Shown here piece by piece: positions 8,248 to 10,585 of a DNA stretch of 10,585 nt (within the stretch, counting starts at the first letter, position 1; each line of letters starts with the position of its first letter). Made by a program: the position numbers and the translations under genes. Origin of the DNA: Phycisphaerales bacterium UBA3158 (GTDB taxonomy: Bacteria > Planctomycetota > Phycisphaerae > Phycisphaerales > SM1A02); the NCBI GenBank assembly GCA_002364555.1, contig DEYM01000139.1, forward strand, positions 1-10,585. The letters run 5' to 3'. The notes beneath the pieces were generated by a model that saw nothing but the letters and a program-made list of their open reading frames with translations, did not search any database and was not told the DNA's origin.

Positions 8248-9756
8248 ATGATGAATAGAAACAAGTTCACATCCAAACCAGCCGATCCACTCGAGGAGTA
8301 CCTGTGCAATCTGACTCGCCGCAGATTCTTCGGCTCGATGGCGTCGTCGCTCGGAGTCGGCATGGGTCTCTCAGCCCTGTCATCACTGGCCAGCGATGCC
8401 GGCGAGACCATGATCACGACAACCGATGGAGCCAAGCAGATCCTCAGCAATCTGCCCCACTTCGCGCCCAAGGCGCGTCGCGTCATCTACATGCACATGG
8501 AGGGCGGACCCAGTCAGCTGGATCTCTTCGATTACAAGCCGGCTCTGTCGGGGCAATTCGATGCAGACCTTCCCGATTCGATCCGGGACGGACAGCGCAT
8601 CACGACCATGACCAGTGGACAGGCACGCTTTCCCGTCGCGCCGTCCATGTTCAAGTTCAAGCGATACGAGAACAACCAGGATGGTGTGATGCTCTCCGAA
8701 CTGCTTCCGTATACGGGATCCGTGGCCAAGGAACTCTGTTTCATTCATTCGATGCACACTCCATCGATCAATCATGAGCCGGGCATCACCTTCTTCCAGA
8801 CGGGACACGAGCAGCCCGGAAGACCCTGCTTCGGCTCCTGGATGAGCTATGGACTCGGCAGTGAAAGCCGCGATCTGCCCGCGTTCGTCGTCATGATCAC
8901 CCAGGGGTACGGCAACATGCAGGCACTCAGTGCCCGTTTCTGGGGAAGCGGATTTCTTCCCAGCGAGCATCAGGGTTGCAAGCTGCGGGCGGGACGCGAT
9001 TCAGTCCTGTATCTCAAGGATCCCGATGGCGTCTCGCGTGAAGATCGAAGACGAATGCTGGACCTGGCATCCAAGATCAACCAGCACGAATACGAACAGA
9101 GTCTCGATCCGGAAGTGACCGCGAGAATCGCCCAGTACGAGATGGCCTACCGGATGCAGATGTCGGTACCCGAGCTCACGGACATCTCCAATGAACGACC
9201 CGAGACCCTTGAGATGTACGGAGAGGATGTCCATACACCCGGCAGCTTCGCCGCCAACTGTCTTCAGGCACGACGACTGGCCGAGCGTGGCGTTCGGTTC
9301 ATCCAGCTCTACATGAGAGGCTGGGACCAGCACGGCAATCTGCCATCGGAGATCCGGGCACAGGCCAAGGCCGTCGATCAACCGCAGGCGGCCCTCATCA
9401 AGGATCTCCGCCAGCGAGGCATGCTCGATGAGACACTGGTCCTATGGGCCGGAGAATTCGGCCGCACCGTCTACTGCCAGGGGCCACTGGCCCAGAACAA
9501 CTATGGCCGGGATCATCATCCAAGATGCTTCTCGATCTGGTTGGCCGGTGGTGGCATCAAGCCCGGCATCAGTTATGGAAAGACCGACGACTTCTCCTAC
9601 AACGTCGTCGAGAACCCCGTTGCCGTCCATGACCTGCATGCGACGATGCAGGAACTGATGGGACTTGACCACATCCAGAACACCTATCGTCACCAGGGCC
9701 GCGACTACCGACTCACGGATGTGCATGGCAACGTCATTCGGGATCTGATGGTCTGA
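8248..9756 (+). CDS. DUF1501 domain protein (sulfatase/alkaline-phosphatase-like), Tat-exported
   Basis: A 502-residue DUF1501 protein, the constant partner of PSCyt1/DUF1549/DUF1553 proteins in Planctomycetes. A twin-arginine signal, TRRRFFGS (23-30), followed by a hydrophobic stretch (about 31-49), indicates export of a folded, probably metal-loaded protein through the Tat route. The family core starts near residue 77 with RRVIYMHMEGGPSQLDLFDYKP. It continues with SINHEPGITFFQTG near 172, RFIQLYMRGWDQH near 349 and WAGEFGRTVYCQG near 398, and closes with NNYGRDHHPRCFSIWLAGGG near 417. DUF1501 belongs to the alkaline phosphatase/sulfatase-like fold; the GWDQH, GEFGRT and GRDHHP motifs would supply metal ligands. 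The true substrate is unknown, and older sulfatase labels are not proof. The gene starts directly at the PSCyt1 stop (no gap), so the two are co-translated. The ATG at 8251 is equally likely as start. The 3' end overlaps the convergent transglutaminase gene by 23 bases. Confidence 0.96.
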   Translation: MMNRNKFTSKPADPLEEYLCNLTRRRFFGSMASSLGVGMGLSALSSLASDAGETMITTTDGAKQILSNLPHFAPKARRVIYMHMEGGPSQLDLFDYKPALSGQFDADLPDSIRDGQRITTMTSGQARFPVAPSMFKFKRYENNQDGVMLSELLPYTGSVAKELCFIHSMHTPSINHEPGITFFQTGHEQPGRPCFGSWMSYGLGSESRDLPAFVVMITQGYGNMQALSARFWGSGFLPSEHQGCKLRAGRDSVLYLKDPDGVSREDRRRMLDLASKINQHEYEQSLDPEVTARIAQYEMAYRMQMSVPELTDISNERPETLEMYGEDVHTPGSFAANCLQARRLAERGVRFIQLYMRGWDQHGNLPSEIRAQAKAVDQPQAALIKDLRQRGMLDETLVLWAGEFGRTVYCQGPLAQNNYGRDHHPRCFSIWLAGGGIKPGISYGKTDDFSYNVVENPVAVHDLHATMQELMGLDHIQNTYRHQGRDYRLTDVHGNVIRDLMV

Positions 9757-10585
9757 TCTCCACGGGAGCCGGATGCAGTGTGATCAAAGGCTGGTCACCC
9801 TCAAGTCCATGAGTCTCCACCAGCTGGCCCGACGGCCACATGGCCGTCACCTGAATACTCGATTCGGCCGGAAGAATCATCTCCAGATGATCGTTGGTAT
9901 CGAAGCGTTCATCCCGCGTCGTGCCGGCGAGGAACTTCTCGCTTCCGGGCATCGTCACCCTGATCGCCACCGATCGCCTCGTGCCATCGTGGTCGATCGC
10001 CACGAATCTGACCTGCTTCATCCCCTCCGGAACCTCCTGGGCAACGGATGAATAGCGACTCGTGACATCCACCGCTCGAATCGATCGGTCCTCAGACGAC
10101 CATGGCAGCGGGAAATGCAATGGCACCTGTCGCCAGGTGACCGCCAATATCGCGTGTTGCGGATGTCCCTCGATGGCCGTGGAAGCTCTCGCAGCGAACC
10201 AGGCCTTGTCGAGATCTTCACCGACAGGTTCCGCCGCACCGGTGAAATGCCATTGACCCGAGTCGTAGATCTCGACCCATGAATGGTTCCCGCTCCCATC
10301 CGACCACAGTGGCGTACCGACGAATCTCGCAGGTATGCCGACGCTTCGACATGCATCGACAAGCAGGATGCTCAATCCCGTGCATGACGCCATGCCTGCA
10401 TCGATGGACTCGAGAGGAGACTGATCCGCACGAGGTCGCTGGGTCGAATAGACGACTCCAAGCGTCTTGAAGATCGTGTTGTTGAGAATCGCCGCTGCTT
10501 CGGAGGTCGTACGAGCCTCACTGACCATCGGCGAGAAACGCTTGAGGAAACCCGCCCGCCAGTCGTCCCGCTTCTCGTTGATGCA
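9734..10585 (-). CDS. Transglutaminase-like protein (5' end cut by window edge)
   Basis: The frame is open to the right edge, so the N terminus is missing and 283 residues are visible. The first visible residues (CINEKRDDWRAGF) are already inside the conserved domain, so the ATG at 10528 is internal and not the start. The transglutaminase-like core is clear. SCTGLSILLVDACRSVGIPARFVGTPLW (67-94) has Cys68 as the likely nucleophile, and GNHSWVEIYD (99-108) has His101. Then comes WHFTGAAEP (112-120), where the third catalytic acid would be expected. The C-terminal part (about 180-283) is beta-rich and may be an Ig- or carboxypeptidase-regulatory-like domain. Members are usually secreted and annotated as transglutaminase or protease-like, acting on Gln or peptide bonds, but the substrate is unknown. 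The 3' end overlaps the DUF1501 gene by 23 bases in convergent orientation. There is no visible functional link to that operon. Confidence 0.92.
   Translation of the reverse strand, partial: CINEKRDDWRAGFLKRFSPMVSEARTTSEAAAILNNTIFKTLGVVYSTQRPRADQSPLESIDAGMASCTGLSILLVDACRSVGIPARFVGTPLWSDGSGNHSWVEIYDSGQWHFTGAAEPVGEDLDKAWFAARASTAIEGHPQHAILAVTWRQVPLHFPLPWSSEDRSIRAVDVTSRYSSVAQEVPEGMKQVRFVAIDHDGTRRSVAIRVTMPGSEKFLAGTTRDERFDTNDHLEMILPAESSIQVTAMWPSGQLVETHGLEGDQPLITLHPAPVEIRPSDPE

Overview
The window reads as chromosomal DNA of a member of the Planctomycetota (possibly Phycisphaerae, or a related PVC-group lineage). The evidence is a PSCyt1-DUF1549-DUF1553 protein directly followed by a DUF1501 protein, a gene pair massively expanded in Planctomycetes and Verrucomicrobia, plus a transglutaminase-like protein of a type common in Planctomycetes and Bacteroidetes. 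The DNA is moderately GC-rich. There are no mobile elements, CRISPR arrays, tRNA or rRNA genes, and no sign of recent transfer.

Layout. (1) Bases 1-3127, minus strand: a monomeric-type (IDH-II) isocitrate dehydrogenase gene, followed by a secreted endonuclease/exonuclease/phosphatase-fold protein that runs off the left edge. The two probably share a transcript. (2) Bases 3128-3299: a divergent promoter region. A TAGAAT -10 box faces each way, extended (TGCTAGAAT) on the icd side and with a CGGACA -35 on the other side. (3) Bases 3300-3626, plus strand: a small cysteine-rich lipoprotein with a YHS-like metal-binding motif. (4) Bases 3708-4178, minus strand: an orphan secreted protein with a strong Shine-Dalgarno, convergent with the lipoprotein gene. 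(5) Bases 4179-4614: a gene-free stretch with two hairpins. One of them is followed by five T on the minus strand and looks like an intrinsic terminator facing left. (6) Bases 4615-9756, plus strand: the two-gene PSCyt1/DUF1549/DUF1553-DUF1501 operon, with no gap between the genes. (7) Bases 9734-10585, minus strand: the C-terminal part of a transglutaminase-like protein. Its 3' end overlaps the DUF1501 gene by 23 bases and its 5' end lies beyond the right edge.

How the genes fit together. The PSCyt1 and DUF1501 proteins almost certainly work as a pair in the cell envelope: one carries a c-type haem motif, the other a twin-arginine signal and an alkaline-phosphatase/sulfatase-like fold. No substrate is established for such pairs. 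The icd gene serves the TCA cycle and NAD(P)H supply. Its most interesting detail is a Leu where NADP-specific monomeric enzymes have a conserved His in the 2'-phosphate pocket. The other genes show no clear functional link to one another. I did not find a clear new multi-gene system. The best leads are the IDH cofactor pocket, the Cys-rich YHS-like lipoprotein divergent from icd, and the minus-strand terminator in the operon's leader.
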